Both the position numbers and the translations under genes were made by a program. Shown here piece after piece: positions 35,091 to 44,489 of a DNA stretch of 64,000 nt. Origin of the DNA: Vibrio albus (GTDB taxonomy: Bacteria > Pseudomonadota > Gammaproteobacteria > Enterobacterales > Vibrionaceae); the NCBI RefSeq assembly GCF_003144035.1, contig NZ_QFWT01000001.1, positions 62,001 through 126,000 of the forward strand, written 5' to 3'. Within the stretch, counting starts at the first letter, position 1. Each line of letters begins with the position of its first letter. The notes beneath the pieces were generated by a model, which saw only the letters and a program-made list of their open reading frames with translations, did no database searches and was not told the DNA's origin.

Positions 35091-36637
35091 CAGTGCTTAT
35101 TAATCCCATAATCTCTTAGTTTATTCGCAATTGAGGTATGTGAAACCCCTAACCGTTTCGCTAGCTTACGACTGGATGGGAATGACTGATACAATTTATC
35201 CAGAATTTGAGCCTCATAATGCTTCATGATCTCATCCAGAGACCCATCCAGGTTGACACCAATTAAACCAGAAGCTGTACTTTCAACTTTAGGTAGCTTG
35301 AAATAATCGAGCGTTAACTGGTCACCGGTTAACTGAGTCATTGCCCGCAGCACCATATTATCCAGCTCCCGGATATTCCCCGGCCACTGATAGGCGGCAA
35401 GTTCATCCATTACGGCTTGATCGACAGCTGGCTTTGATACCCCTAACTGCTGGGCATACTTAGATAAAAACAAATCAAATAGCACAGGTACATCACTAGG
35501 ACGCTCACGTAATGCGGGAATACTGATCGTCAGAACGTTCAGGCGATAATACAAGTCTTCCCGAAACTTGCCCAGCTCGGTCAACTCGGCCAGGTTCTGC
35601 TTGGTAGACGCAATAACCCGAACATTTACGTGAACTTCATGTTCTTCCCCCACACGCCGGAAAGTGCCATCCTGTAAAAAACGGAGCAGTTTGATCTGCA
35701 GATGTGAACTCATCTCACCAATTTCGTCCAGAAAGACGGTTCCTCCATCGGCCTGCTCAAAAATCCCCTTATGTCCGACATTCTGATTAAACGTTCCGGG
35801 GGCGTGACCAAACAACTCGGTTTCTGCTACATCGTCAGGCATTGACGCACAACTCAGTACCAGGAAAGGATTGGGTGCCCGTTCAGAACGGTTATGACAG
35901 GCTCTTGCCAGCATTTCTTTACCGGTTCCGGTCTCACCCTCGATCAACAGAGGCTGATCCATCATCGACAACTTTTTAGCCTGGGTCATCATTGCCTTAT
36001 GCCGGTTGGATATCCCGACAAAATGTTCAAAGCCAAGGCTATTTCCTTCCGGCAGGAAGTTGATCTTAGTACCGTCCTGCACACTGTGCCTCAAGGTAAT
36101 AACCGCTCCGGCTATCACCTCATCTCCGGAGATTTCTTCGGTAATATAAACAGGCATCGTCTCGGCAACATAGTCCAGGCCATCCAGCACAATGGCCTCG
36201 CGCCTACGCTGCCGGTTATCTTCCAGCCATCCGGAATAATTAAAGCCAGGAAGTAAAGATGTAACCTGAACACCACTCAGTTCTGAGTTTTTCTTTGAAA
36301 ACAGAGCCTCAGCTGCATGGTTGAGCATGTCAACTTCGCCTTTCAGGCCAACAGAAAGCACCGGATCCGGTAGGTTGGCAAGGATTGAATTAAGTTCTGT
36401 CGTATGCCTTTCGCTTGGCATAAACTGGATCTTTCTGACGTCACTCACCCCGGAGATACGCCTGATCTGAGCCATCAGTTCCCGGAATGTATCAAAATCA
36501 ATTTCAGGAAAGTTCAGATAGATAATGCCGCTGACGTCTATCTCTATCCCGCGTAAATCGATATTTCGGGAAGCAAGAATATCAAGCAGTTCGCGGGTTA
36601 AACCAAGCCGGTCTTCACAAAGAACTTCAAGACGCAC
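35090..36637 (-). CDS. tyrR: Aromatic amino acid regulator TyrR
   Basis: The start is placed at GTG 36635-36637, preceded by AAGGA at seven bases; this matches E. coli TyrR, which begins RLEVFCEDRLGL, and gives 515 residues. Domains: ACT (about 1-70), PAS (about 80-180), AAA+ (about 205-430; Walker A GETGTGKE, Walker B VFLDEIGE) and a C-terminal helix-turn-helix ([24 protein letters not shown]). The GAFTGA loop is replaced by GHAPGTF, as known for TyrR, which works with sigma-70. It represses or activates aromatic biosynthesis and transport genes with Tyr, Phe or Trp. Confidence 0.94.
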   Translation of the reverse strand: MRLEVLCEDRLGLTRELLDILASRNIDLRGIEIDVSGIIYLNFPEIDFDTFRELMAQIRRISGVSDVRKIQFMPSERHTTELNSILANLPDPVLSVGLKGEVDMLNHAAEALFSKKNSELSGVQVTSLLPGFNYSGWLEDNRQRRREAIVLDGLDYVAETMPVYITEEISGDEVIAGAVITLRHSVQDGTKINFLPEGNSLGFEHFVGISNRHKAMMTQAKKLSMMDQPLLIEGETGTGKEMLARACHNRSERAPNPFLVLSCASMPDDVAETELFGHAPGTFNQNVGHKGIFEQADGGTVFLDEIGEMSSHLQIKLLRFLQDGTFRRVGEEHEVHVNVRVIASTKQNLAELTELGKFREDLYYRLNVLTISIPALRERPSDVPVLFDLFLSKYAQQLGVSKPAVDQAVMDELAAYQWPGNIRELDNMVLRAMTQLTGDQLTLDYFKLPKVESTASGLIGVNLDGSLDEIMKHYEAQILDKLYQSFPSSRKLAKRLGVSHTSIANKLRDYGINKH

Positions 36638-36652
36638 AAGTTGTTCCTTAAA

Positions 36653-36674
36653 GGTGTCAGAAAAAGTTGACACC
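36653..36674. promoter_or_regulatory. Inverted repeat in the tyrR leader
   Basis: GGTGTCA (36653-36659) and TGACACC (36668-36674) are separated by eight bases, 16-37 bases upstream of the tyrR GTG. It is not a TyrR box (TGTAAA-N6-TTTACA). It could be an operator or a leader hairpin affecting translation. Confidence 0.4.
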
Positions 36675-36706
36675 TAGTGTAATAAAGGAAAATTTTCAGT
36701 CAAGAA

Positions 36707-37753
36707 TCAAATTCTTGCTTTCAGTGTGGTTATAAGCTGTTTACGAATTTCTCCCAGTCTTAACTGGTTTTCTTTATTGACAGGAATCGGACGCAGTAAA
36801 GACTGAGCCTTAATGCCAACCCGGGCCGTCAGAATACCGATACCAAAGCCTTGCGCTACCCGGGTCGATACTTTCCCAGCCAAATCGACCGATAACAGGT
36901 TAATGCCTGCGTCTATAGCAACCTCCGAGGCACCGGCCAGCGCCATATTGAGTAATACCAGCCGGAAAAGACGAATACGCGACCAGTATCCCAACTCTAC
37001 CCCATAGATTCCGGCCAGCCGGTCAATCAGCTTAAAATTACGCCACGCCACCAGAAGCATATCAGCTATTGCCAGTGGGCTCACGGCAACCAACAGTGCT
37101 GCTTCGCTGGAAAAGCGGGCTATGAGCTCCTTAGCTTGTTTATCCTGCTGACTAAGCACCATACCCTCATACATTTGCAGAATTTCACTGTCATTGTGAG
37201 CCCCCTGAATGCTGTTCTTCCAGCGTTCAAAACCGGGGTGTTCTTCCACGATATGGCTTTCCTTGGCCAGTTTCTGACAAAACGCTTCACCTTGGCCGAC
37301 ACTGTCACTGGCAATCAACGCTTCCCCTTTCTCTTGTACCGAGAAGTGACGACGCAGCTTTCTTAACTTCCAAAGCTCGCGGCCAATAGCGCCAATCCCC
37401 AACCCGGCCAAAGATGCGATAAATGCAGACCAGCCAATAGTCAGCCAGTCACCGCCTTGTATTGCATTCAGAACCGAATCCACCGTCTGCCAGCCAACCA
37501 AGCCAGAAAATGCGGTAAGAATGCCTCCGACAAGCCGGGATTTTTTCCTCTCCGGACGGATAATGCTTTCCAGTTCCTGTTCTGTTCTGTTTTCCTCAGG
37601 CTGAGCAGGTTCTGGGACAAACTTTGCCTGCGCATCAAAACGCTGATGGGCTGTCAGATCTTCCTCTTGACTCTTATCCGCTTTGTCATACCCGTCCTTA
37701 TAAGGCTCATCCAGTTTTTGCTTGTACACTATTTTGGGTTTTATCTCACTCAT
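36707..37753 (-). CDS. ycjF: YcjF-family inner-membrane protein
   Basis: The product is 348 residues. A charged N-terminal region (about 1-70) is followed by two transmembrane segments (about 72-92 and 100-125), then a cytoplasmic helical domain with a further hydrophobic stretch (about 220-240, [18 protein letters not shown]). This layout matches the YcjF/TIGR01620 family. It overlaps ycjX by four bases (ATGA) and lies upstream of tyrR, the same order as E. coli ycjX-ycjF-tyrR. Biochemical function is unknown; in E. coli the pair is linked to envelope (phage-shock) stress. Confidence 0.88.
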   Translation of the reverse strand: MSEIKPKIVYKQKLDEPYKDGYDKADKSQEEDLTAHQRFDAQAKFVPEPAQPEENRTEQELESIIRPERKKSRLVGGILTAFSGLVGWQTVDSVLNAIQGGDWLTIGWSAFIASLAGLGIGAIGRELWKLRKLRRHFSVQEKGEALIASDSVGQGEAFCQKLAKESHIVEEHPGFERWKNSIQGAHNDSEILQMYEGMVLSQQDKQAKELIARFSSEAALLVAVSPLAIADMLLVAWRNFKLIDRLAGIYGVELGYWSRIRLFRLVLLNMALAGASEVAIDAGINLLSVDLAGKVSTRVAQGFGIGILTARVGIKAQSLLRPIPVNKENQLRLGEIRKQLITTLKARI

Positions 37754-39135
37754 ATCAGTTTATCCCCAATCAAATATTGCAGGGCTTTATCCATTCTCAC
37801 ATGTGGAAGCGGTGTATCAGGCTCTGACGGCATAGGCCGGAAGCCGATAAATTCAAACCCGTTTGTCTTCCAGAATTCTGCACCCGGTAGTTTCCCGGGA
37901 ACATCTCCCGGAAAAAGAGTGACGGGCTCGCCTTCCAGAGTGTCTCCCTGAATAGCCGGTGTTGACGTGTCTTTGGATGTGACAAAGCCAGTGGTCGTAG
38001 ACTGAATAGATGCCATACTGATACAGCTCATATCAATCCCCTCAAAAGCGGCATTCTGCCAGGCCGGGTGAACCATTTGTTGTAAAAGAGAGCTTAACGC
38101 CCGGTGTTGTTCCGGCGTCACATGATCCGCTTTGGTCGCGGCAAACAGTATCTTGTCGATCCGGGGAGAAAACAGCCGATGCAGCAGAGAATGTCGGCCA
38201 TAACGAAAGCTTCTCATAATCTGTTCCAGCGCATTTTTCATATCCTGAAAAGACTCATAGCCGGCATTTAATGGCTGCAGACAATCCACCAGCACGATCT
38301 GACGATCAAAGGTAGAAAAATACTGCTTGTAAAACGCTTTGACCACTCTTTGCTGATACTCTTCATAACGGGATTTCAACATGGCATAAACCGAATGCTT
38401 GCCCGCTTTCTGAACCGTGTCTTTGTCTGTGGCAGGAAAAGGAAAAAACTGCAATACCGGCGCGCCTTCCAGCTCCCCGGGCAGAACAAAACGCCCCGGC
38501 TGAACCCAGTGTAACCCTTGCTGTTTACACTGATGCAGGTAGTCGGTATAGACACCAGACAGCTCCGCCAGATGTTTTTCATCCGCATCCGCAAGGGGAT
38601 CCAGTACCGATACCTTTTCCATCCACTTTTCAGCCAGCTGCTTTCTTAGCCCTTTCAGATGCTCGAACTGATGACGGCTCCATTCAGAATATGTCATATT
38701 CAATAAGGGCAGATCGAGCAGCCATTCACCCGGATAGTCAATGATATCCAAATACAGAGTCGACGATTTTGCCAGCCATTTTTTCGCTCCCTTTTGCGGA
38801 CGAAAACGGATAGCCAGCCGGATTTCACTCACGTCCCGGGTCGGTTCCGGCCACTTAGGTGGTTGCGAATGCAGTGCATCAATCGCTTCATCGTAAGCAA
38901 AACGCGGCACCATCATGTTAGACTGAGGCACACGCTTTGCCCCAATGAGGTTTTTGTCCCGGGCAGACAACAGTAATGGGAGGTTGTCATGTGTGGAGGA
39001 ATACAACAGTTGATTAACCAGTGAAGTGATGAAGGCGGTTTTTCCCGCACGAGATAGTCCCGTTACCGCCAGACGCAGATGGCTATCCATTCCCCGGTGG
39101 ATGAAATCACTGATTTCCTGTTGAACCTTACTCAT
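37750..39135 (-). CDS. ycjX: YcjX-family P-loop NTPase
   Basis: The 461-residue protein has Walker [12 protein letters not shown] near residue 25, followed by a conserved [16 protein letters not shown] switch/Walker B region near 130 and [12 protein letters not shown] near 285. [14 protein letters not shown] near 330 looks like a guanine-specificity TKAD motif. It belongs to the YcjX/DUF463 family of GTPase-like proteins. It starts after GAGGTAGGC and is coupled to ycjF by a four-base overlap. It probably acts at the inner membrane with YcjF. Confidence 0.9.
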   Translation of the reverse strand: MSKVQQEISDFIHRGMDSHLRLAVTGLSRAGKTAFITSLVNQLLYSSTHDNLPLLLSARDKNLIGAKRVPQSNMMVPRFAYDEAIDALHSQPPKWPEPTRDVSEIRLAIRFRPQKGAKKWLAKSSTLYLDIIDYPGEWLLDLPLLNMTYSEWSRHQFEHLKGLRKQLAEKWMEKVSVLDPLADADEKHLAELSGVYTDYLHQCKQQGLHWVQPGRFVLPGELEGAPVLQFFPFPATDKDTVQKAGKHSVYAMLKSRYEEYQQRVVKAFYKQYFSTFDRQIVLVDCLQPLNAGYESFQDMKNALEQIMRSFRYGRHSLLHRLFSPRIDKILFAATKADHVTPEQHRALSSLLQQMVHPAWQNAAFEGIDMSCISMASIQSTTTGFVTSKDTSTPAIQGDTLEGEPVTLFPGDVPGKLPGAEFWKTNGFEFIGFRPMPSEPDTPLPHVRMDKALQYLIGDKLI

Positions 39136-39193
39136 GCCTACCTCTTGCTCGATTTCTGTTACAGGTACATATCTAATACTAATTCATAGAATT

Positions 39194-39215
39194 AAGCGCG
39201 GAATAATCCGCGCTT
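39194..39215 (-). terminator. Hairpin downstream of fumarase
   Basis: Stem AAGCGCGGA/TCCGCGCTT with loop ATAA lies downstream of the fumarase stop on the minus strand. The T tail is poor (TTAATTC), so efficiency is uncertain. Confidence 0.55.
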
Positions 39216-39271
39216 ATTGTCTTATCAGAACTGACACTTTTACCAAATAAATCTGCTGACTGAAATCAGCC

Positions 39272-40795
39272 TTACACAGATTTACTCTCGGCTTCAGCAA
39301 TTTTGACCCGCCAGGTATCCGGACCAATCTGGTGAACATTTTCACCCGCAGAATCCACTGCAACAGTAACCGGCATATCTTCAACCTCAAACTCATAGAT
39401 GGCTTCCATACCCAGTTCTTCAAAAGCGACAACACGGGCTTTCTTAATCGCTTTTGATACCAAATACGCTGCACCACCAACAGCCATCAGATACACAGCT
39501 TTGTGTTTTTTAATTGACTCAATCGCTTCCGGACCACGTTCGGCTTTACCGATCATACCAGCAAGCCCGGCGTCACCCAGCATGGTCTCAGTGAATTTAT
39601 CCATACGGGTAGACGTCGTTGGCCCTGCAGGCCCCACCACCTCATCACGAACCGGATCAACCGGCCCGACGTAGTAGATAAACTTACCGTTAAAGTCGAC
39701 GCCTTCAGGAAGACCCTGTCCGCTTTTTAGTAGTTCCTCAACTTTCTTATGTGCCGCGTCGCGCCCGGTCAGGATCTTACCGGACAGCAGCAGTGTTTCA
39801 CCCATTTTCCACTGCTGGATGTCTTCTTTCGTCACTTCATCCAGGTTTACCCGGCGGGCATTTTCACCCACTTCCAAAGTGATATCCGGCCAGTCTTCCA
39901 GCTTTGGCGGTTCCAGTTCTGCTGGGCCTGAACCGTCCAGCTTAAAACTGATATGGCGTGTTGCCGCGCAGTTCGGGATCATACACACGGGTTTAGAGGC
40001 CGCATGGGTCGGTGCACTCTTAATTTTGACATCCACCACTGTGGTTAATCCGCCCAGCCCCTGAGCACCAATGCCCAACTTGTTTACCCGGTTATAGATA
40101 TCCAGACGCAACTCTTCTTCCGCATTTTGCGGGCCGCGTTCAATCAATTCCTGAATATCAATATGTTCCATCAGGGTTTCTTTGGCCAGCAGTGCCGCTT
40201 TTTCAGCAGTACCGCCGATGCCGATGCCCAGAACGCCCGGTGGACACCATCCTGCCCCTAGCGTCGGCATCGTTTTCTCGACCCACTCAGCGATATCATC
40301 CGAAGGGTTAAGTTTGACCATCTTGGTTTTATTTTCAGAACCGCCGCCTTTTGCTGCAATCTGAACTTCGACCTGATTCCCCGGCACTAAATCAATATGA
40401 ACAACAGCCGGTGTATTGTCTCTGGTGTTAATTCTCAACCCGGCAGGGTCACTCAACACGGAAGCACGCAGAGGATTGTCCGGATTGGTGTACGCCTGCC
40501 GCACCCCTTCATCCACCATCTCCTGAACCGTCATATCGGTTTCCCACTTCACATCCATCCCCACTTTCACAAAACAGGTGACGATACCCGTATCCTGACA
40601 AAGTGGCCGATGCCCTTCTGCTGACATTTTGGAATTAATCAGGATCTGAGCAATGGCACTTTTAGCTGCCGGATTCAGCTCTTTGTGGTAAGCCTTTTCT
40701 AACGCTTTAACAAAATCTATCGGATGATAGTAGGAAATATACTGAAGTGCATCAGCGACGCTGGTGATAAGATCTTCCTTGCGTATGACGGTCAT
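39272..40795 (-). CDS. fumA: Class I fumarate hydratase ([4Fe-4S], two-domain single chain)
   Basis: I start at ATG 40793-40795 (GAGGGCAAGAGC upstream), giving 507 residues; an upstream extension to 40879 overlaps the divergent pabB leader and has no homologous sequence. Cys66 (LCQDTG), Cys184 (AGWCPPG) and Cys271 (CMIPNC) match the three cluster ligands of class I fumarases. It interconverts fumarate and malate in the TCA cycle. Other blocks are KGGGSENKTKM, GIGIGGTAEKAA, GPAGPTTSTRMD and VGGAAYLVSKAIK. The cluster is oxygen-sensitive in this class. Confidence 0.93.
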   Translation of the reverse strand: MTVIRKEDLITSVADALQYISYYHPIDFVKALEKAYHKELNPAAKSAIAQILINSKMSAEGHRPLCQDTGIVTCFVKVGMDVKWETDMTVQEMVDEGVRQAYTNPDNPLRASVLSDPAGLRINTRDNTPAVVHIDLVPGNQVEVQIAAKGGGSENKTKMVKLNPSDDIAEWVEKTMPTLGAGWCPPGVLGIGIGGTAEKAALLAKETLMEHIDIQELIERGPQNAEEELRLDIYNRVNKLGIGAQGLGGLTTVVDVKIKSAPTHAASKPVCMIPNCAATRHISFKLDGSGPAELEPPKLEDWPDITLEVGENARRVNLDEVTKEDIQQWKMGETLLLSGKILTGRDAAHKKVEELLKSGQGLPEGVDFNGKFIYYVGPVDPVRDEVVGPAGPTTSTRMDKFTETMLGDAGLAGMIGKAERGPEAIESIKKHKAVYLMAVGGAAYLVSKAIKKARVVAFEELGMEAIYEFEVEDMPVTVAVDSAGENVHQIGPDTWRVKIAEAESKSV

Positions 40796-40890
40796 TGCTC
40801 TTGCCCTCATGTAAGTTATATTAAGTTCTGAAAAATATGATACTCTTAAGCGCCATATGGTGATTGCACTTCTTGTCACAGTTTAAGCAA

Positions 40891-42279
40891 ATGAATTACA
40901 AAACAAATCACAAGTTCTCAACTTTTAACATTAATTATCAGCCTTTGCTAGCAAAGCAGTTTTTTCGGTCAATTTCACACCAGCCCTGGGCGATGCTGTT
41001 ACGCTCCGCTTCACAGGATCATATCGACAGCCGTTTTGATATTCTGGTGGCAAATCCTGTTGCAACACTACAAACAACCGGATCACAGACCAAAATCACA
41101 AAAGATGGAGAGGCATCTTACTCAGAACAGGACCCTTTTCTGCTGGTTCGGCAATGTATGGAGCAGTGGCTGCCTTCAATACCACCGGTAGAGAACATTC
41201 CGTTCTGCGGTGGCGCTCTGGGTTATTTTGGCTACGATCTAGGACGCAGGGTAGAAGTTCTGCCGTCACTGGCTGAAGATGATATTCCGATGGCTGATAT
41301 GGCAGTGGGATTGTATGATTGGGCTCTGATCGTCGATCACCAACAGAAAAAAGCCACCGTTGTTGGTCAAGATCCACACATCGCCTATCAATGGCTGACT
41401 GATCAGGAAGAGCCGCAGGCGTTATCTGAGCAGGCATTCAGCCTAACATCATCCTGGCAGTCCAATATGACGAAAACAGAATATCAGGAAAAACTTGCCA
41501 GGATTCACGACTACCTACGTTCCGGTGACTGCTACCAGATAAACCTCACCCAGCGCTTTTCAGCTCAATATACCGGTTCTGAATGGGCAGCTTATGAGAA
41601 ACTGGAACAGAACAACAATGCGCCATTTTCAGCCTTTATCCGTACAGATGAAGCCGCTATCCTGAGTGTCTCTCCAGAGCGTTTTATCGAGCTAAGAGGG
41701 CGGGATATCCAGACGAAACCAATAAAAGGCACCCGGCCCCGTTCCAATGACGCTCTGCTTGATCAACAATACGCCAGAGAACTGGCCCATGCCGAAAAAG
41801 ATCAGGCCGAAAACCTGATGATTGTCGACCTGCTGCGTAACGATATCGGCCGGGTAGCAAAACCGGGCACCGTTCAGGTCCCTAAACTGTTTGATATAGA
41901 AAGCTTTCCTGCCGTTCATCACCTAGTGAGTACGATTACAGCCTCTCTGGATGACAGATATCAGGCTGCCGATTTGCTGAAAGCATCATTTCCCGGAGGT
42001 TCAATAACCGGAGCTCCAAAAGTCCGCGCCATGGAAATTATCGAAGAACTGGAACCCCACAGAAGAAAGGTATACTGTGGAAGTATTGGTTATCTGAGCC
42101 GCTGCGGAAACATGGATACCAGTATTACCATACGAACACTGATCGCCTGTAATGAAAAGCTGTATGTATGGGCTGGCGGAGGTATTGTCGCGGACAGTAA
42201 AAGCAACGATGAATATCAGGAAACCTTCGATAAATTAAGCCGGATCCTGCCTGTGTTGGAAAGTGATAACGATGGATAA
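40891..42279 (+). CDS. pabB: Aminodeoxychorismate synthase component I
   Basis: With ATG 40891 the product has 462 residues. It belongs to the chorismate-utilising enzyme family, with blocks FCGGALGYFGYDLGR, SGDCYQINLTQRF, SPERFIELRGRDIQTKPIKGTRPR (its core PIKGTRPR is the PabB/TrpE signature), DLLRNDIGRVA, HLVSTITASL, FPGGSITGAPKVRAMEII and the C-terminal AGGGIVADS. PabB with glutaminase PabA makes aminodeoxychorismate for folate. PIKGT (rather than the TrpE PMAGT) supports PabB. It is divergent from fumA and overlaps nudL. Confidence 0.92.
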   Translation: MNYKTNHKFSTFNINYQPLLAKQFFRSISHQPWAMLLRSASQDHIDSRFDILVANPVATLQTTGSQTKITKDGEASYSEQDPFLLVRQCMEQWLPSIPPVENIPFCGGALGYFGYDLGRRVEVLPSLAEDDIPMADMAVGLYDWALIVDHQQKKATVVGQDPHIAYQWLTDQEEPQALSEQAFSLTSSWQSNMTKTEYQEKLARIHDYLRSGDCYQINLTQRFSAQYTGSEWAAYEKLEQNNNAPFSAFIRTDEAAILSVSPERFIELRGRDIQTKPIKGTRPRSNDALLDQQYARELAHAEKDQAENLMIVDLLRNDIGRVAKPGTVQVPKLFDIESFPAVHHLVSTITASLDDRYQAADLLKASFPGGSITGAPKVRAMEIIEELEPHRRKVYCGSIGYLSRCGNMDTSITIRTLIACNEKLYVWAGGGIVADSKSNDEYQETFDKLSRILPVLESDNDG

Positions 42280-42862
42280 ATCTCAGCTTCTGCGTAATTT
42301 CAGCTTAAATCTTCCAGTTCATTATCATAGCGAAGGGCTGGAGCGATGTGCCGGACTGGATAAGAGCAAATTACGCAGAGCCGGGGTGATGATTGGTTGC
42401 GTTGAAAGAGATCACGGCCTGAATGTGATTCTCATTCACCGGGCGGCCCATTTAAAACACCATCCGGGTCAGGTTGCCTTTCCCGGCGGAAAATATGAAG
42501 ACTTCGATCATTCGATCATCGGCACAGCAATTCGCGAGGTCGAAGAAGAAATTGGCGTCACTAAACAGCAAATTCGGGTACTCGGTACACTACCGGAACT
42601 GATGACTATCAGCCATTTTCTTGTGACTCCGGTCATTGCTCTGATCAGCTCTGACTACATAGCCAAGCTGGATAAAAATGAAGTAGATTCGATATTTGAG
42701 GTACCCGCCAGCCACCTTTTTGATATTCAACAGCTGTATAGCCAGATTTTTCAGTTCAAACACATCAGCCACAGAGTCTTTGCCATTCCCTACAAAGAAC
42801 ATTTTATCTGGGGAGTCACCGCTCAAATAATCCAGGCGCTACAAATACAGCTAAAAGGTTGA
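42272..42862 (+). CDS. nudL: CoA pyrophosphatase NudL (Nudix, UPF0035)
   Basis: The start is ATG 42272, inside the last codons of pabB, giving 196 residues. The UPF0035 block characteristic of CoA pyrophosphatases is present (IHRAAHLKHHPGQVAFPGG), followed by the Nudix helix AIREVEEEIGV. Family members split CoA or acyl-CoA into phosphopantetheine and 3',5'-ADP. The pabB-nudL pair with overlap is the order known in E. coli relatives, so the assignment is strong. Confidence 0.9.
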   Translation: MDKSQLLRNFSLNLPVHYHSEGLERCAGLDKSKLRRAGVMIGCVERDHGLNVILIHRAAHLKHHPGQVAFPGGKYEDFDHSIIGTAIREVEEEIGVTKQQIRVLGTLPELMTISHFLVTPVIALISSDYIAKLDKNEVDSIFEVPASHLFDIQQLYSQIFQFKHISHRVFAIPYKEHFIWGVTAQIIQALQIQLKG

Positions 42863-42904
42863 TATTCTTGTCAGTAATAAATACATATTGGTAAACAGTT
42901 GCTT

Positions 42905-43372
42905 ATGTTAACGTTCAGAAAAGCAAAATTAAAAGATTACTCTAGTCTGTTGAATTTACAGGTGACAAAAGAGCAATTGGAGTTTATCTCTTCATTTGGT
43001 GACCTGTGGGAAAACCGGACAGCAGATATTGAATTTTTTGTCATTAATAATGGAAAAGAAGTCGTTGGCTTTTTCTTACTCGATAAATCTTATTCACACA
43101 GATATACCTTTTCTCAAAAACACGAAATTGGTTTAAAAAACTTTGTGATAGATAAGCAATATCAGAGAAAAGGTTATGCGGTTTCTGTCATTAAGAGATT
43201 GTTTAATTATATCTATAATGCCTACCCTGACTGTAAATCTTTGTGCGCGATCGTGAACAAAAAAAATAACGCAGCCTATCAATGCCTGCTAAAAGCCGGA
43301 TTTTCTGACAGTGGTGTGCAATACCACGGGGATCAATACGGGCCGGAATATATTTTAAGAAAAAGGGTATAG
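42905..43372 (+). CDS. GNAT-family N-acetyltransferase
   Basis: The product is 155 residues from ATG 42905. It has the GNAT fold markers: an N-terminal TFRKAKLKDYSSL start, the beta-4 strand ending in IDKQYQRKGYAVSVIKRL with the acetyl-CoA loop QRKGY, and the C-terminal NNAAYQCLLKAGF. The substrate cannot be predicted. Its sequence is more A+T-rich than its neighbours, and the ribosome site is weak. Confidence 0.8.
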   Translation: MLTFRKAKLKDYSSLLNLQVTKEQLEFISSFGDLWENRTADIEFFVINNGKEVVGFFLLDKSYSHRYTFSQKHEIGLKNFVIDKQYQRKGYAVSVIKRLFNYIYNAYPDCKSLCAIVNKKNNAAYQCLLKAGFSDSGVQYHGDQYGPEYILRKRV

Positions 43373-43414
43373 CCAGATATTAAGCGGATCTGGCCATCTT
43401 ATAAAAGCATAAGG

Positions 43415-44482
43415 CTATAAACTGTCAATAAAACGTTCTTCCGGTAACAATGCTTCTTTGCTGTCCCAGTTTTGTTTGACGGCTTCGATTTCGTTTCTTA
43501 CCGCTAGAAATGCTTTCACTAGCCTGGGTTCAAAATGCGTACCTGAATGTCGTTCAATAGACTTAAACGCGTCATCCAGAGACCATGCTCCTTTATATGG
43601 CCGCTTATTGGTCAGCGCATCGAAAACATCGGCTATCGCGACAATTCTGGCAGATTCAGGAATCTCTTCTCCTTTCAGGCCGACAGGATACCCGGTACCA
43701 TCCCATTTTTCGTGGTGATAATGTGCTACCTCCGCAGCCAGACGAAACAGAGGTGTATCACTACGACTCAGGATCCGATAACCAATTTCAGAATGTGTTT
43801 TCATTGTTTCCCATTCATCCGGCTTCAACTTCCGCTCTGCCTTTAAAATGGAATCCGATATCCCTACTTTCCCCGTATCGTGCATAGGAGCAGCAAGTTC
43901 CAGCAGCTTCGCCTGTTCGACATGCCAGTTCACCGCTTTTGCCAACACGCCGGCATAGGCCGCCATACGCCAGATATGAACACCGGTATCGGTATCATTA
44001 TAATGTCCCGCATCACCCAGCATAAAAATGGCTGAGCGTTGCGCTTCTGCCAGCTCCTGCGTCCTCTCAGTGACGACCATTTCACAAGACTTTCGGCTAT
44101 CAGCGATCATTAAGTGTGTTTTTACCCTGGCTTTCACGATCGCAGCATTGACCGGTTTAATAATGTAATCAACCGCCCCCAACTGAAGCCCCATGGCTTC
44201 ATCTTCCGTTTCAGACATGGCGGTGACAAAAATAACCGGGATATGTACCGTCTCTTCATTTGACTTCAGCCGTTTGCAGACCTCGTAGCCATCCATACCC
44301 GGCATCATGACATCCAATAAGATCAGGTCAGGTTTACTTTTTTCTACGATTCTTAATGCTAATTCCCCGTTTGTCGCCACTTTTATTCTGTAATGCGTTT
44401 TCAAGATACCTTTCAGCACATCAATATTTTCAGGGGTATCATCAACAATAAGAATTGTTGGCAATTCGAGTTTTTCTTTCAT
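43415..44482 (-). CDS. Response regulator with HD-GYP c-di-GMP phosphodiesterase domain
   Basis: From ATG 44482 the product has 355 residues. The N-terminal receiver (about 9-125) has acidic pocket VDD and phospho-acceptor D57 in LLDVMMPGMDG. After a short coiled linker comes a full HD-GYP domain with HD at 201-202 (MHDTGKVG), HYHHE near 254-258 and DGTGYP at 261-266. Such proteins hydrolyse c-di-GMP to pGpG/GMP. It starts seven bases after the hybrid kinase gene on the same strand and is very likely its output partner. Confidence 0.9.
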   Translation of the reverse strand: MKEKLELPTILIVDDTPENIDVLKGILKTHYRIKVATNGELALRIVEKSKPDLILLDVMMPGMDGYEVCKRLKSNEETVHIPVIFVTAMSETEDEAMGLQLGAVDYIIKPVNAAIVKARVKTHLMIADSRKSCEMVVTERTQELAEAQRSAIFMLGDAGHYNDTDTGVHIWRMAAYAGVLAKAVNWHVEQAKLLELAAPMHDTGKVGISDSILKAERKLKPDEWETMKTHSEIGYRILSRSDTPLFRLAAEVAHYHHEKWDGTGYPVGLKGEEIPESARIVAIADVFDALTNKRPYKGAWSLDDAFKSIERHSGTHFEPRLVKAFLAVRNEIEAVKQNWDSKEALLPEERFIDSL

Positions 44483-44489
44483 TATATGC

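Noticed and set aside
40796..40879. N-terminal extension of fumarase
   Set aside because: It would overlap the divergent pabB leader, has no ribosome site, and adds sequence unlike the family. ATG 40795 is preferred.
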